From positions 415,032 to 479,031 of the forward strand of contig NZ_FOUG01000003.1 of assembly GCF_900114785.1 (NCBI RefSeq): 64,000 bases of DNA, written 5' to 3'. The notes under the pieces are model-generated. The model searched no databases. It was not told where the DNA came from and saw only the letters and a program-made list of their open reading frames with translations. Below are positions 16,532-24,839 of the stretch, piece by piece. Numbering within the stretch: the stretch's first letter is position 1; every line of letters starts with the position of its first letter. The translations under genes and the position numbers were made by a program. This DNA is from Variovorax sp. OV329. GTDB lineage: Bacteria > Pseudomonadota > Gammaproteobacteria > Burkholderiales > Burkholderiaceae_C.

Positions 16532-19494
16532 CAGGCGGGGTCCTTCTGCACGGCGACGGCCTTTGTCGACAACGCGGCTTGCTCTTCTGCGGCGCGCTCG
16601 CGCTGCTCTTCGGCCCAGCGGTGGCTGCGCACGGACTGGTGCGCCAGCGCGGTGAGGATCAGCATGGTGGAACCCAGCACCAACGTGAACACGCCCATGT
16701 CGAAGAAGAGCGCACTGGGCAGGTGGATCTCGCCCAGCACCGGCAGGTGCAGGTGCGCGGTGTGCGTGGTCAGGAAGGGATAGTCGAGCAGCTCGGCGCC
16801 CAGGCCGGTGGCCAGTGCCAGCAGCAGGCCGGTGGCGATCCAGCGGCGCGGGTAGATGCGCAGGTGCTCTTCCACCCACTCGGTGCCCGAGACGATGTAC
16901 TGCAGCAGCAGCGCCACCGACATCACCAGGCCGGCGACGAAGCCGCCGCCCGGCTGGTTGTGGCCGCGCATGAAGAAGTACACCGACACCAGCACCGACA
17001 GCGGCAGCAGCAGGCGCACCAAGACCGCCGGCACCATCAGGTAGCCCACCGCGGTGTCGTGCGCCAGGCGCGGGTTGACCAGGTCGCTGTCGCCGTCCTG
17101 CGGTTGCGCCAGCTGCTGCGGTGGCAGGGCCATCGATTCCACCGCCGGGCGGAAGCGCCGCAGCAGCGCGTACACGGTGAGCGCCACCGCGCCCAGCACG
17201 GTGATCTCGCCGAAGGTGTCGAAGCCGCGGAAGTCCACCAGCATCACGTTGACGACGTTGGTGCCGCCGCCCTGGCTCAGCGCGTTGTCCAGGAAGAAGC
17301 CGGAGATGCTCTGCGGGAAGGGCTTGGTCATCATGACCCAGGACAGCGCTGCCATGCCGCAGCCGGCCGCGCCGGCGATGGACAGGTCGCGGCTGCGGCG
17401 GCCCCAGCGGCGCACGCGCGAGCCCACCGGCTCCTCGCCCTGCTTGCGCAGCGGCAGCCAGCGCAGGCCCAGCAGCATCAGCACGGTGGTCACCACTTCG
17501 GCGATGAGTTGCGTCAGCGCCAGGTCGGGCGCCGAGAACCAGATGAAGGTGATGCAGCACACCAGCCCCGCGCCCGAGCTGAGCATCAGCGCCGCGAGCC
17601 GGTGGAACTTGGCATTCCAGGCCGCAGCCAGCGCGCACACGCCGCCCAGCAGCCAGATCATGGCGAACATCGGCGAGAAGGGCAGCAGCTCGATGGCCTG
17701 GTGGCGTGGTGGCTGCAGGTAGATGGAGCCAGCGGCGCCGGCCACCGCCAGCGCGGTCATGAACAGCAGCTGTGTCTGCAGGCGGCGCGTGCCCAGCACG
17801 CGGCGACCGCGCCGGCCGGCCTCGCTCAGGCGCGCCAGCGAGTTCTCGAAGATGCGCTGGCCGTCGAAGCGGTGCAGCAGCGGCGTGACCTCCAGGCCTC
17901 CTTGTCGGCGTAGCCCACGTTGCACCAGGTAGATGAGCGCGCCGCCCACCAGGGCCACACCGCTCATCAGCAGCGGCAGGTTGAAGCCGTGCCACAGCGC
18001 CAGCGTGTAGTCGGGCAGCGTGCCGCCCACCACCGGCCGCGCCGCTGCGGCCAGCATGGGACCGACCGACCAGGCCGGTGCGATGCCCACCACCAGGCAG
18101 ATGGCCACCAGCACCTCGCCGGGCACGCGCATCCAGCGCGGCGGCTCGTGCGGCACCTTGGGCACGTCGGCCGTGGTGCAGGACGGGCCGAAGAACACAT
18201 CCACCACGAAGCGCAGCGAGTAGGCCACGCTGAACATGCCCGCCAGCGTGGCGACGATCGGCAGGCCCACGCTCATCCAGGGTGCGGCCTCGATGTAGAC
18301 CGTCTCGGCGAAGAACATCTCCTTGGACAGGAAGCCGTTGAGCAGCGGCACGCCCGCCATGGCCGCGCTGGCGATGATGGCCAGCGTGCCGGTGATGGGC
18401 ATCAGCCTGAACAGGCCGCTGAGCTTGCGGATGTCGCGCGTGCCGCTCTCGTGGTCGATGATGCCCGCCGCCATGAAGAGCGAGGCCTTGAAGGTCGCGT
18501 GGTTCATCACATGGAAGACCGCCGCCACCGCGGCCATCGGGCTGCCCAGGCCCAGCAGCAGCACGATCAGGCCCAGGTGCGAGATGGTGGAATAGGCCAG
18601 CAGCGCCTTCAGGTCGCGCTGGAACATCGCCACGTAGCCACCCAGCAGGAGGGTGGCGGCGCCGGTGCAACTCACCACCCAGAACCAGGTCTCGGTGCCC
18701 GAGAGCACCGGCCACAGCCGCGCCAGCAAGAACACGCCCAGCTTCACCATGGTGGCCGAGTGCAAGTAGGCCGACACCGGCGTGGGCGCCGCCATGGCGC
18801 GCGGCAGCCAGAAGTGGAAGGGGAACTGCGCGCTCTTGGTGAAGGCGCCCATCAGCACCAGCAGCAGCGCCGGCAGGTACAGCGGGCTGGCGCGCACCTC
18901 GTCGCCGGCGGCCAGCACGTCGCTCAGCTCATAGCTGCCGGTGATGCGGCCCAGCACCAGCACGCCGGCCAGCAGGCACAGCCCGCCCGCGCCGGTGACG
19001 GTGAGCGCCATGCGCGCGCCGCGCCGCGCGTCGCGGCGGTGGTGCCAGTAGCCGATCAGGAGGAAGGAGAAGAGGCTGGTGAGTTCCCAGAACAGCACCA
19101 TCTGGATCAGGTTGCCCGAGAGCGCCACGCCCAGCATCGCGCCCATGAAGGCGAGGAAGAAGCTGAAGAAGCGCGGCACCGGGTCCGAGGCGGACATGTA
19201 GTAGCGCGCATACAGCACCACCAGCGCCCCGATGCCCGAGACCAGCATGGCGAAAAGCCAGGCGAAGCCGTCCAGCCGCAGCGCGAAATCCAGTCCCAGC
19301 GCTGGCACCCAGGTGAAGCGCTCCTCGATGACCTGGCCTTGCGAAATCTGCGGGAAGAGCCAGGCGATGGAGACGGCACAGGCGAGCGCGACCAATCCCG
19401 CCAGCGTCGATTCCCGGTTGCGTGCGTCTGAAGGCAACAGGGCCGCAAGGATGCTGGCGATGAAGGGCAGCGCGACAACGAGGACCAGCGACAT
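16531..19494 (-). CDS. mrpA: Fused Na+/H+ antiporter subunits A+B (MrpAB/PhaAB)
   Basis: First and largest subunit of the group-2 Mrp antiporter. It joins a NuoL-like MrpA with an MrpB domain. It has 987 residues starting MSLVLVVALPFIASILAAL at 19494; an ATG 42 bp upstream lacks family support. The MrpA core contains FFWELTSLFSFLLIGYWHHR, KSAQFPFHFWLPRAMAAPTPVSAYLHSATMVK and FHVMNHATFKASLFMAAGI. The MrpB part spans ~790-960 with VDFRGFDTFGEI, followed by helices ending near LVLGSTMLILTALAHQSVRSH. It heads the operon AB-C-D-E-F-G, expected to extrude Na+ (or K+) against protons. Confidence 0.95.
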   Translation of the reverse strand: MSLVLVVALPFIASILAALLPSDARNRESTLAGLVALACAVSIAWLFPQISQGQVIEERFTWVPALGLDFALRLDGFAWLFAMLVSGIGALVVLYARYYMSASDPVPRFFSFFLAFMGAMLGVALSGNLIQMVLFWELTSLFSFLLIGYWHHRRDARRGARMALTVTGAGGLCLLAGVLVLGRITGSYELSDVLAAGDEVRASPLYLPALLLVLMGAFTKSAQFPFHFWLPRAMAAPTPVSAYLHSATMVKLGVFLLARLWPVLSGTETWFWVVSCTGAATLLLGGYVAMFQRDLKALLAYSTISHLGLIVLLLGLGSPMAAVAAVFHVMNHATFKASLFMAAGIIDHESGTRDIRKLSGLFRLMPITGTLAIIASAAMAGVPLLNGFLSKEMFFAETVYIEAAPWMSVGLPIVATLAGMFSVAYSLRFVVDVFFGPSCTTADVPKVPHEPPRWMRVPGEVLVAICLVVGIAPAWSVGPMLAAAARPVVGGTLPDYTLALWHGFNLPLLMSGVALVGGALIYLVQRGLRRQGGLEVTPLLHRFDGQRIFENSLARLSEAGRRGRRVLGTRRLQTQLLFMTALAVAGAAGSIYLQPPRHQAIELLPFSPMFAMIWLLGGVCALAAAWNAKFHRLAALMLSSGAGLVCCITFIWFSAPDLALTQLIAEVVTTVLMLLGLRWLPLRKQGEEPVGSRVRRWGRRSRDLSIAGAAGCGMAALSWVMMTKPFPQSISGFFLDNALSQGGGTNVVNVMLVDFRGFDTFGEITVLGAVALTVYALLRRFRPAVESMALPPQQLAQPQDGDSDLVNPRLAHDTAVGYLMVPAVLVRLLLPLSVLVSVYFFMRGHNQPGGGFVAGLVMSVALLLQYIVSGTEWVEEHLRIYPRRWIATGLLLALATGLGAELLDYPFLTTHTAHLHLPVLGEIHLPSALFFDMGVFTLVLGSTMLILTALAHQSVRSHRWAEEQRERAAEEQAALSTKAVAVQKDPA

Positions 19495-19567
19495 CGCGGC
19501 CGATTCTATAGACCGGCCATGCCGACCCCGAGGCACCGCAGCGCGGCGAAGGGAGATCGGGGCAGCT

Positions 19568-19942
19568 TCAGGCGGTGAAGGCGCGCACCGTGCGCACGCC
19601 CAGCCAGGTGAGCACCAGCGATCCGGCCAGGTGCGTGCTGGCGGTGACCAGCGCGGTGCCCAGCTGGCCTTCCATGAGCATCGTCGTTACCTCCATCGAG
19701 AAGCTCGAGAAGGTGGTCAGGCCGCCCAGGAAGCCGGTGACCAGTGCCAGCCGCCAGATCGGCGAGATCTCGGGCATGAGCGCCAGGGCCGCCACCACGA
19801 TGCCGATGAGGTAGCCGCCGATCAGGTTGGCCGCGAGCGTGCCCCAGGGCATGGCGCCCACGCCCAGCCACAGCGTGAGGCCCCAGCGGGCGAGGGCGCC
19901 CAGGGCGGCACCGATGCCGATGGCGAGGATGGGAAGAAGCAT
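19568..19942 (-). CDS. crcB: Fluoride efflux channel CrcB/Fluc
   Basis: 124-residue dimeric fluoride channel. It has four hydrophobic segments and the family motifs GAALGALARWGLTLWLG (~11-27), GTLAANLIGGYLIGI (Asn in helix 2, ~35-49) and TGFLGGLTTFSSFSMEV (helix-3 break with the Phe box, ~70-86). It starts 3 bp after the TRAP large permease gene ends, so it is probably co-transcribed with the TRAP transporter. I looked for a fluoride riboswitch upstream and saw none. Confidence 0.93.
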   Translation of the reverse strand: MLLPILAIGIGAALGALARWGLTLWLGVGAMPWGTLAANLIGGYLIGIVVAALALMPEISPIWRLALVTGFLGGLTTFSSFSMEVTTMLMEGQLGTALVTASTHLAGSLVLTWLGVRTVRAFTA

Positions 19943-19945
19943 CCC

Positions 19946-21259
19946 CTATTTTTCCACGCCCATCACCAGGTTCGGCAGCACCGTCACGATGCTGGGGAAG
20001 ACGGTAATGATGGCAATGCAGGCCACCAGGCAGAAGAAGAAGGGAATGGCCGCCCGCGCGATGACGTTGCTGTCCTTGCCGGTCATGTTCTGCAGCACGA
20101 AGAGGTTGAAGCCCACCGGCGGCGTGACCTCGGCGATCTCGACCAGCAGCACCACGAAGATGCCGAACCACACCAGGTCGAAGCCGGCCTTCTGCACCAT
20201 GGGCAGCACCACCGCGCTGGTCAGCACGATCATCGAGATGCCGTCCAGCGCCGTGCCCAGCACCAGGTACACCAGCACCAGCGCGCTGATGAGGGCGTAG
20301 GGCGACAGGTGCATGCCGTCCACCCATTCGGCCAGTTCGCGCGGGATGCCGGTGAAGGCCATCGTCTTGGTGAGGAAGGCCGCGCCCGCCAGGATGAACA
20401 TGATCATGCAGCTGGTGCGCGTGGCGCCCATCAGCCCGTCCTTGAAGTTCTGCCAGGTGAGGCTGCGGCCCCAGGCCGCGATGGCCAGCGAGCCCAGCAC
20501 GCCGAAGGCGGCGCACTCGGTGGCGGTGGCCCAGCCGGCCACCAGCACCCAGACGATGAAGATGATCAGCAAGGCGCAGGGAATGAGGTTGCCCGACAGC
20601 CGGATCTTTTCCATGAAGGTGGTGGGCGGATCGGCCGGCGGCACCTGGTCGGGGTGGCGCAGGCTCCACCAGCCGATGTAGCCGGAGAACAGCAGCATCA
20701 GCAGGAAGCCCGGCAGGAAGCCGGCCAGGAAGATGCGGATGATCGAGGCGTCGGCCGCCACCGCGTACACCACCATCGTGATCGAGGGCGGGATCAGGAT
20801 GCCCAGCGTGCCGGCCGTGGCCAGCGAGCCGATGGCCAGCTTCTCGTTGTAGCCGCGGCGCTGCAGTTCGGGCAGCGCCACCTTGGCGATGGTGGCGCAG
20901 GTGGCGGCCGAGGAACCCGACACCGAGCCGAACACGCCGCAGCCCAGGATGGTGGTGTGCATCAGCCGGCCCGGCACGCGGTTCAGCCATGGGCGCAGGC
21001 CCTCGAACATTTCTTCCGACAGCTTGGTGCGGAACAGGATCTCGCCCATCCAGATGAACAGGGGCAGGGCGGCCAGCTCCCAGCTCGCGTTGCTTTCCCA
21101 GAAGGCCGAGAACAGGTTCTTGCCTGGAATGGTGTTGGTGAAGAAGGCCTGGCCGACCCAGCCGACGATGGCCAGGGTCATGGCGATCCACACGCCACCA
21201 GCGAGCAGGACCAGCATGATGGCGAGCAGCAGCGCGCCCATGAGAAGGGTTTCGATCAC
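19946..21259 (-). CDS. TRAP transporter large permease (DctM family)
   Basis: Membrane subunit that carries the substrate, driven by an ion gradient. At 437 residues it has about 12 hydrophobic segments. DctM motifs include GCGVFGSVSGSSAATCATIAKVALPELQRRGY (~103-134), SLATAGTLGILIPPSI (~143-158) and, late in the protein, AEVTPPVGFNLFVLQNMTG. The gene starts 27 bp after dctQ; the spacer contains a GTT-rich run. It is followed 3 bp later by crcB. The substrate is unknown; such transporters usually take organic acids. Confidence 0.93.
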   Translation of the reverse strand: MIETLLMGALLLAIMLVLLAGGVWIAMTLAIVGWVGQAFFTNTIPGKNLFSAFWESNASWELAALPLFIWMGEILFRTKLSEEMFEGLRPWLNRVPGRLMHTTILGCGVFGSVSGSSAATCATIAKVALPELQRRGYNEKLAIGSLATAGTLGILIPPSITMVVYAVAADASIIRIFLAGFLPGFLLMLLFSGYIGWWSLRHPDQVPPADPPTTFMEKIRLSGNLIPCALLIIFIVWVLVAGWATATECAAFGVLGSLAIAAWGRSLTWQNFKDGLMGATRTSCMIMFILAGAAFLTKTMAFTGIPRELAEWVDGMHLSPYALISALVLVYLVLGTALDGISMIVLTSAVVLPMVQKAGFDLVWFGIFVVLLVEIAEVTPPVGFNLFVLQNMTGKDSNVIARAAIPFFFCLVACIAIITVFPSIVTVLPNLVMGVEK

Positions 21260-21286
21260 GTCAGGGCTCGTTGTTGTGGTTGTTGT

Positions 21287-21820
21287 TCAGACGTCGGAGG
21301 AGAAATCGCCCGCCGCGTGCCGTTCTTCCACCGCCCGCTGGTAGCTGGGCTTCTCGCCGCGCAGCACGCCCACCAGCTCGTCGAGCATGGCGATGAGCAG
21401 CAACCAGCAGCCGACCACGAAGGTCGACTGCGGAATCCAGATCGGAATGACCAGCAGCCCGGTGGCCATCTCGTGGAACTCGTAGCTCTCCCACGTGAAG
21501 CTGGTGGCCCAGTAGGTGAGGTAGGCCACCGACGCTGCGGCGATCAGCAGGCAGGTGACGTCGAGCGCGCGCCGCACCTTGGGCGGCACCGCCTCCAGCA
21601 GCAGCGTCACGCGCACGAAGTCGCCGTGCCGGAAGGCATGGGCCATCGCGAAGAAGGCGGCGGCCGCGCACAGCCAGGCCACCGCGTCGTTCAGGCCGCT
21701 CACGTGCCAGTTCATCTGCCGGCCCACGCCGGCGACGATCATCAGCACGAAGATCAGGAAGACGCAGAAGCCGCCCAGGGCGCCCGCACCGTTGTAGAGG
21801 CCGTCCAGCAGGCGCCGCAT
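21287..21820 (-). CDS. TRAP transporter small permease (DctQ family)
   Basis: 177-residue DctQ subunit with four transmembrane helices (~15-35, ~45-64, ~90-110, ~130-152). It pairs with DctM in the inner membrane. The family-like segment DAVAWLCAAAAFFAMAHAFRHGDFVRVTLL (~44-73) is present. It lies between the binding-protein gene (89 bp upstream, across a dispersed palindromic repeat) and dctM. Confidence 0.88.
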   Translation of the reverse strand: MRRLLDGLYNGAGALGGFCVFLIFVLMIVAGVGRQMNWHVSGLNDAVAWLCAAAAFFAMAHAFRHGDFVRVTLLLEAVPPKVRRALDVTCLLIAAASVAYLTYWATSFTWESYEFHEMATGLLVIPIWIPQSTFVVGCWLLLIAMLDELVGVLRGEKPSYQRAVEERHAAGDFSSDV

Positions 21821-21840
21821 GGATCAGGCCTTCCGCCGGG

Positions 21841-21880
21841 CGGCCCGAAGGGAGGCCTGCGCCCCCTCGGGGGGCAGCGA
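21841..21880. repeat. Dispersed palindromic repeat, copy between TRAP genes
   Basis: Inverse copy of the repeat in the moxR gene. 21859-21880 is identical over 22 nt (core CCCCCTCGGGGGG on this strand), and the flanking GCCCGAAG at 21843-21850 is shared. It occupies most of the gap between the TRAP receptor and the small permease gene. A strong hairpin here could lower expression of the downstream membrane genes relative to the receptor. Confidence 0.7.
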
Positions 21881-21909
21881 TACGCGAAGTGACGAGCGTG
21901 AGGGCTTCA

Positions 21910-22890
21910 TCAGTTCTTCTTGTAGGCGTCGACGATGGCCTGGCCGTCCGCGCCGGCCACCTTGAGCCAGTCGGCCTGCATGATGCCGCCCACCTGGCGC
22001 ATGTCGGCGTCCAGCTTGGCCGAGGGCTTGTGGATCTTCATGCCGCGCTCGGTCAGCAGGCGCTTGTACTCGTCGTTCTTTTCCTGCGCCACCTTCCAGC
22101 CGCGCGCTTCCGCATCGGCAGCGGCCTTGGTCACCGCGGCCTTGGTGGCCGGGTCCAGCGCCTCGAAGGCCTTGATGTTCACCAGCACCGCGTTCTTCGG
22201 GATCCAGGCCTGGGTGTCGTAGAAGTTCTTGATGTGCTCGTAGGTCTTGGTGTCGTAGCCGGTGGAGCCCGAGCTCATGTAGCTCTCGATCACGCCGGTG
22301 GCCATGGCCTGCGCCAGCTCGGCCTGCTGGATCTGCACCGGCTGCGCGCCGATCAGCTCGGCGATCTTGGCGGTGGCCGGGCTGTAGGCGCGCCACTTGA
22401 TGCCGCGCAGATCGGCCACCGAGGCGATCTCCTTCTTCACGTAGATGCCCTGGGGCGCCCACGGCACCATGAACAGCACCTTGATGCCCTGCGCGGCCAG
22501 CAGCTTGTCGGTCGCGGGCTTGGACACCTCGTAGAGCTTCTTCGCCTCGCCATAGGTGGTGGCCAGGAAAGGCACGCCGTCGAGTGCGTAGATGGGGTTC
22601 TCGTTGGCGAAGTTGGCCAGCAGGATCTCGCCGGCCTGGGCCTGGCTGCTCTGCACCGCGCGCTTGATCTCGGGCGCCTTGAACAGCGAGGCATTGGCAT
22701 GCACCGCGATCTTGAGCTTGCCGCCGGTGGCCGCTTCCACGTCCTTGGCGAACTGAACGATGTTCTCCGTGTGGTAGTTCGCCGGCGGGTAGGCGGTTGG
22801 CAGGTCCCACTTGGTCTGCGCCAGGGTGGTGGAGCCCAGGCCCATGCCCAGGCTGAGTCCGGCGAGCGCGACGCGAAGCTTGCGATTCAT
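21910..22890 (-). CDS. TRAP transporter substrate-binding protein (DctP family)
   Basis: Periplasmic receptor of the TRAP transporter. The start at 22890 (MNRKLRVALAGLSLGMGLGSTTLAQTKWD) gives 326 residues with a signal peptide; longer starts add a basic tail with no signal. DctP motifs are IVQFAKDVEAATGGKLKIAVHANASLFK (~46-73) and GIKWRAYSPATAKIAELIGAQPVQIQ (~165-190), the latter containing the Arg that usually pairs with a ligand carboxylate. It is the first gene of the dctPQM-crcB unit. Confidence 0.92.
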   Translation of the reverse strand: MNRKLRVALAGLSLGMGLGSTTLAQTKWDLPTAYPPANYHTENIVQFAKDVEAATGGKLKIAVHANASLFKAPEIKRAVQSSQAQAGEILLANFANENPIYALDGVPFLATTYGEAKKLYEVSKPATDKLLAAQGIKVLFMVPWAPQGIYVKKEIASVADLRGIKWRAYSPATAKIAELIGAQPVQIQQAELAQAMATGVIESYMSSGSTGYDTKTYEHIKNFYDTQAWIPKNAVLVNIKAFEALDPATKAAVTKAAADAEARGWKVAQEKNDEYKRLLTERGMKIHKPSAKLDADMRQVGGIMQADWLKVAGADGQAIVDAYKKN

Positions 22891-23019
22891 GTGTTCTCCA
22901 ACAAAGGCTTGCGAAAAGAGAAGAGGCGAGCTTACGTGCAAGTTATGGGCCACGGCCTGGGGCATTTCCCTGCCTGCGCCAGCGCCGCAGACCCTTGCAA
23001 CGGGCCGGCGCCGGCCAAG

Positions 23020-23044
23020 AAAAAGGGCCGCGCAATGGCGGCCC
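23020..23044 (-). terminator. Rho-independent terminator after the HhH protein gene
   Basis: On the minus strand a GGGCCGC/GCGGCCC stem (23038-23044 with 23025-23031, loop of 6) is followed by five T (23024-23020). It ends transcription of the gene at 23066-23407 before the TRAP promoter region. Confidence 0.8.
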
Positions 23045-23065
23045 CTGGCATGCGTGAGTGAATGG

Positions 23066-23407
23066 CTACTGCTTGGCGGGCGCACCCTTGGGCGCCGCCG
23101 CGGCTGCGGCCTGCTTGCCTGCCGCCGGCGCCGCACCTGCGCCCTGGAAGGGCTGGCCGTTCACCGTGAGGCCTTCGCCCGAGAGCTTGGCGGCTTTCTT
23201 GGCCTTGACGCCCTTCACGCGTGCCATGAAGTCGTCCCAGCTCTTGAACTCGCCCTGCTTGCGCGCGTCCACGATGCCTTGCGACATGGCCGGGCCCACG
23301 CCCTTGAGGCCATCGAGTTCGGCGGGCGTTGCCTTGTTGGCCTCGACCGCGGCAAATGCGGTGGCGGCCGCAAGCATGGCCAAGCTGGCCACAATCTTCT
23401 TCAACAT
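23066..23407 (-). CDS. Secreted helix-hairpin-helix protein, ComEA-like
   Basis: 113-residue exported DNA-binding-type protein. A signal peptide (MLKKIVASLAMLAAATAFA) is followed by one HhH motif region, VEANKATPAELDGLKGVGPAMSQGIVDARKQGEF, at ~21-54. The Ala/Lys/Pro-rich C-terminal tail (~90-113) resembles histone-H1-like tails. Single-HhH periplasmic proteins like this are common in Burkholderiales, and some take part in DNA uptake. No other competence genes lie nearby, so a role in transformation is only inference. A good terminator follows. Confidence 0.8.
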   Translation of the reverse strand: MLKKIVASLAMLAAATAFAAVEANKATPAELDGLKGVGPAMSQGIVDARKQGEFKSWDDFMARVKGVKAKKAAKLSGEGLTVNGQPFQGAGAAPAAGKQAAAAAAPKGAPAKQ

Positions 23408-23583
23408 TGATCTTCTCCCTGAAAACTTCTTGCGTTGGAAGCAACCTTGCATTGCTTCGCCGGAGGCGGAATGCGCCCGGCTCATGCGCAACGGTGGGAA
23501 GCGTGCATCCGTTGACAGAAGGGTCGCTAGGGGCGAGCGGGCACTCGAGCAGCAGAGCGAGGCCATTCGCCTGCGACTGCAGC

Positions 23584-24633
23584 CTACTGATAGGACATCG
23601 TGAAAGTTACCGACGTATTGGCCGTGCCCGGTGCGATCGGGCTCGACGTCTGGTAGTAGCGCGCGTTCAGCGGAATGGAGAAATTGCCGCCGGCGGTGTC
23701 GTATCCCGCGAAAGTCATCGCTGTGCCCACCGGGAAAGGGTTGCCGCCAGCGTCGAGCAGCTGCACACCGATGCCTTTGGCTGTCGAAGAGGAATCCAGA
23801 GCGACAACCGATGAATCCGTGGTGGGACTCGGTGTCACGGAATCCAATCGATACTTGATGACGTTGATTCCGGTCGGGCAACTGTTGAGCGAAATGGTGA
23901 AACCCTTGGACGAGGCATGGCTGCCGACCCCGGCGAACTCGCTCGTCTTGTGCTTGCCCAGGTCGACGGACACGTTCGGCGTGGCGCAAGCCGCCATGCT
24001 GACCGAGCCGTTGAAGGCGCCGGTGTACATGATGGTGAGCGGCCAGGATCCAGCCTGGTTGTTCAGCGAATAGGACATCGTGACCGCTGGCAGCGAGGTC
24101 AGCGAACCCGCGGAAATCGTCCCGGTCTTGATGAACTCCACGGAACTTCCCCATGACCAGCTGAAGGTGGTTCCCGCAAGGATGTGGCAGGTGATCGCAT
24201 AGCTGGAGTTCGAGATTGTCTGGTCGAACGGCATGCCGCAACCGGTACCGGAATTGGTGGCAAAGTGGTACTTGACGCCCAGCCCCGCGAGGTTGGTCGG
24301 GTACACGTCCGAATATCCGGCGACGGGCGCGGAGACAACTTGGAAGGTGACAAAGGCATCGCGGTCCTGGTTGCTGTCGCCCGGGCAAGCCATCGAATAG
24401 GCGGTCTGCGTTCCGATCTTGGGGATGACGATGCTGCCCACCGGTGCATCCGGTGGAATCATTCTCGTGCCTGCTGCCACGCTGAAATTTCCGCCACCGC
24501 TTGAACAGGTCGCAGCCAGTACCGGCGCGCACAGGCTGCTCAGGCACAAAAGAATCATCAGGCGTCCGCTGGCCCCTAAGCGCGCGCGAAGATGGCCGCA
24601 AGCAATGTTGAGGAAAGTGGTCGCTACTTGCAT
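23584..24633 (-). CDS. Fimbrial-type adhesin/subunit with C-terminal pilin domain
   Basis: 349-residue secreted protein. A GGGAG site precedes the ATG at 24633, and the signal peptide appears to end near residue 40 (LCLSSLCAPVLAATC). The N-terminal ~170 residues look like an adhesin domain rich in Ser/Thr/Gly with paired Cys. Residues ~180-349 resemble a type-1 pilin fold, with conserved Cys (SMAACATPNVSVDLG and FTISLNSCPTGINVIKYRLDSV) and a beta-strand end TANTSVTFTMSYQ typical of chaperone-usher subunits. No chaperone, usher or major pilin gene is adjacent. Base composition is noticeably lower in GC than its neighbours, hinting at acquisition. The exact adhesin class is uncertain. Confidence 0.72.
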   Translation of the reverse strand: MQVATTFLNIACGHLRARLGASGRLMILLCLSSLCAPVLAATCSSGGGNFSVAAGTRMIPPDAPVGSIVIPKIGTQTAYSMACPGDSNQDRDAFVTFQVVSAPVAGYSDVYPTNLAGLGVKYHFATNSGTGCGMPFDQTISNSSYAITCHILAGTTFSWSWGSSVEFIKTGTISAGSLTSLPAVTMSYSLNNQAGSWPLTIMYTGAFNGSVSMAACATPNVSVDLGKHKTSEFAGVGSHASSKGFTISLNSCPTGINVIKYRLDSVTPSPTTDSSVVALDSSSTAKGIGVQLLDAGGNPFPVGTAMTFAGYDTAGGNFSIPLNARYYQTSSPIAPGTANTSVTFTMSYQ

Positions 24634-24839
24634 TGGAATGCTCCCTGTCTGGATTTCTTGTGGCGCACATTTTGGCCGTCAGAGATCCCTCGAGTGCCGT
24701 GCTCGAGCAGGAACTATCCGAGGTACGACGCGTTTCCTCGCATCCGTCGTGACGTACCAACGGAATGCTTCCTGGAGTTCACGAAGTCAAGGGCAGAGCT
24801 TCGCGATGAGCGCCGCGCGCCCCGGACGCGCCGGGCTGA
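24634..24839. other. Intergenic region, no gene seen
   Basis: 206 bp between the fimbrial gene start and the lapB stop, both read leftward. It must contain the fimbrial promoter. No convincing repeat, terminator or -35/-10 pair was identified. Confidence 0.4.

Noticed and set aside
16187..18715. Long frame extending mrpC upstream
   Set aside because: The extra ~730 residues are an out-of-frame reading of mrpAB; only the last 114 residues match MrpC.
19943..19945. Fluoride riboswitch before crcB
   Set aside because: Only 3 bp separate dctM and crcB, and no riboswitch-like motif was seen before the operon.
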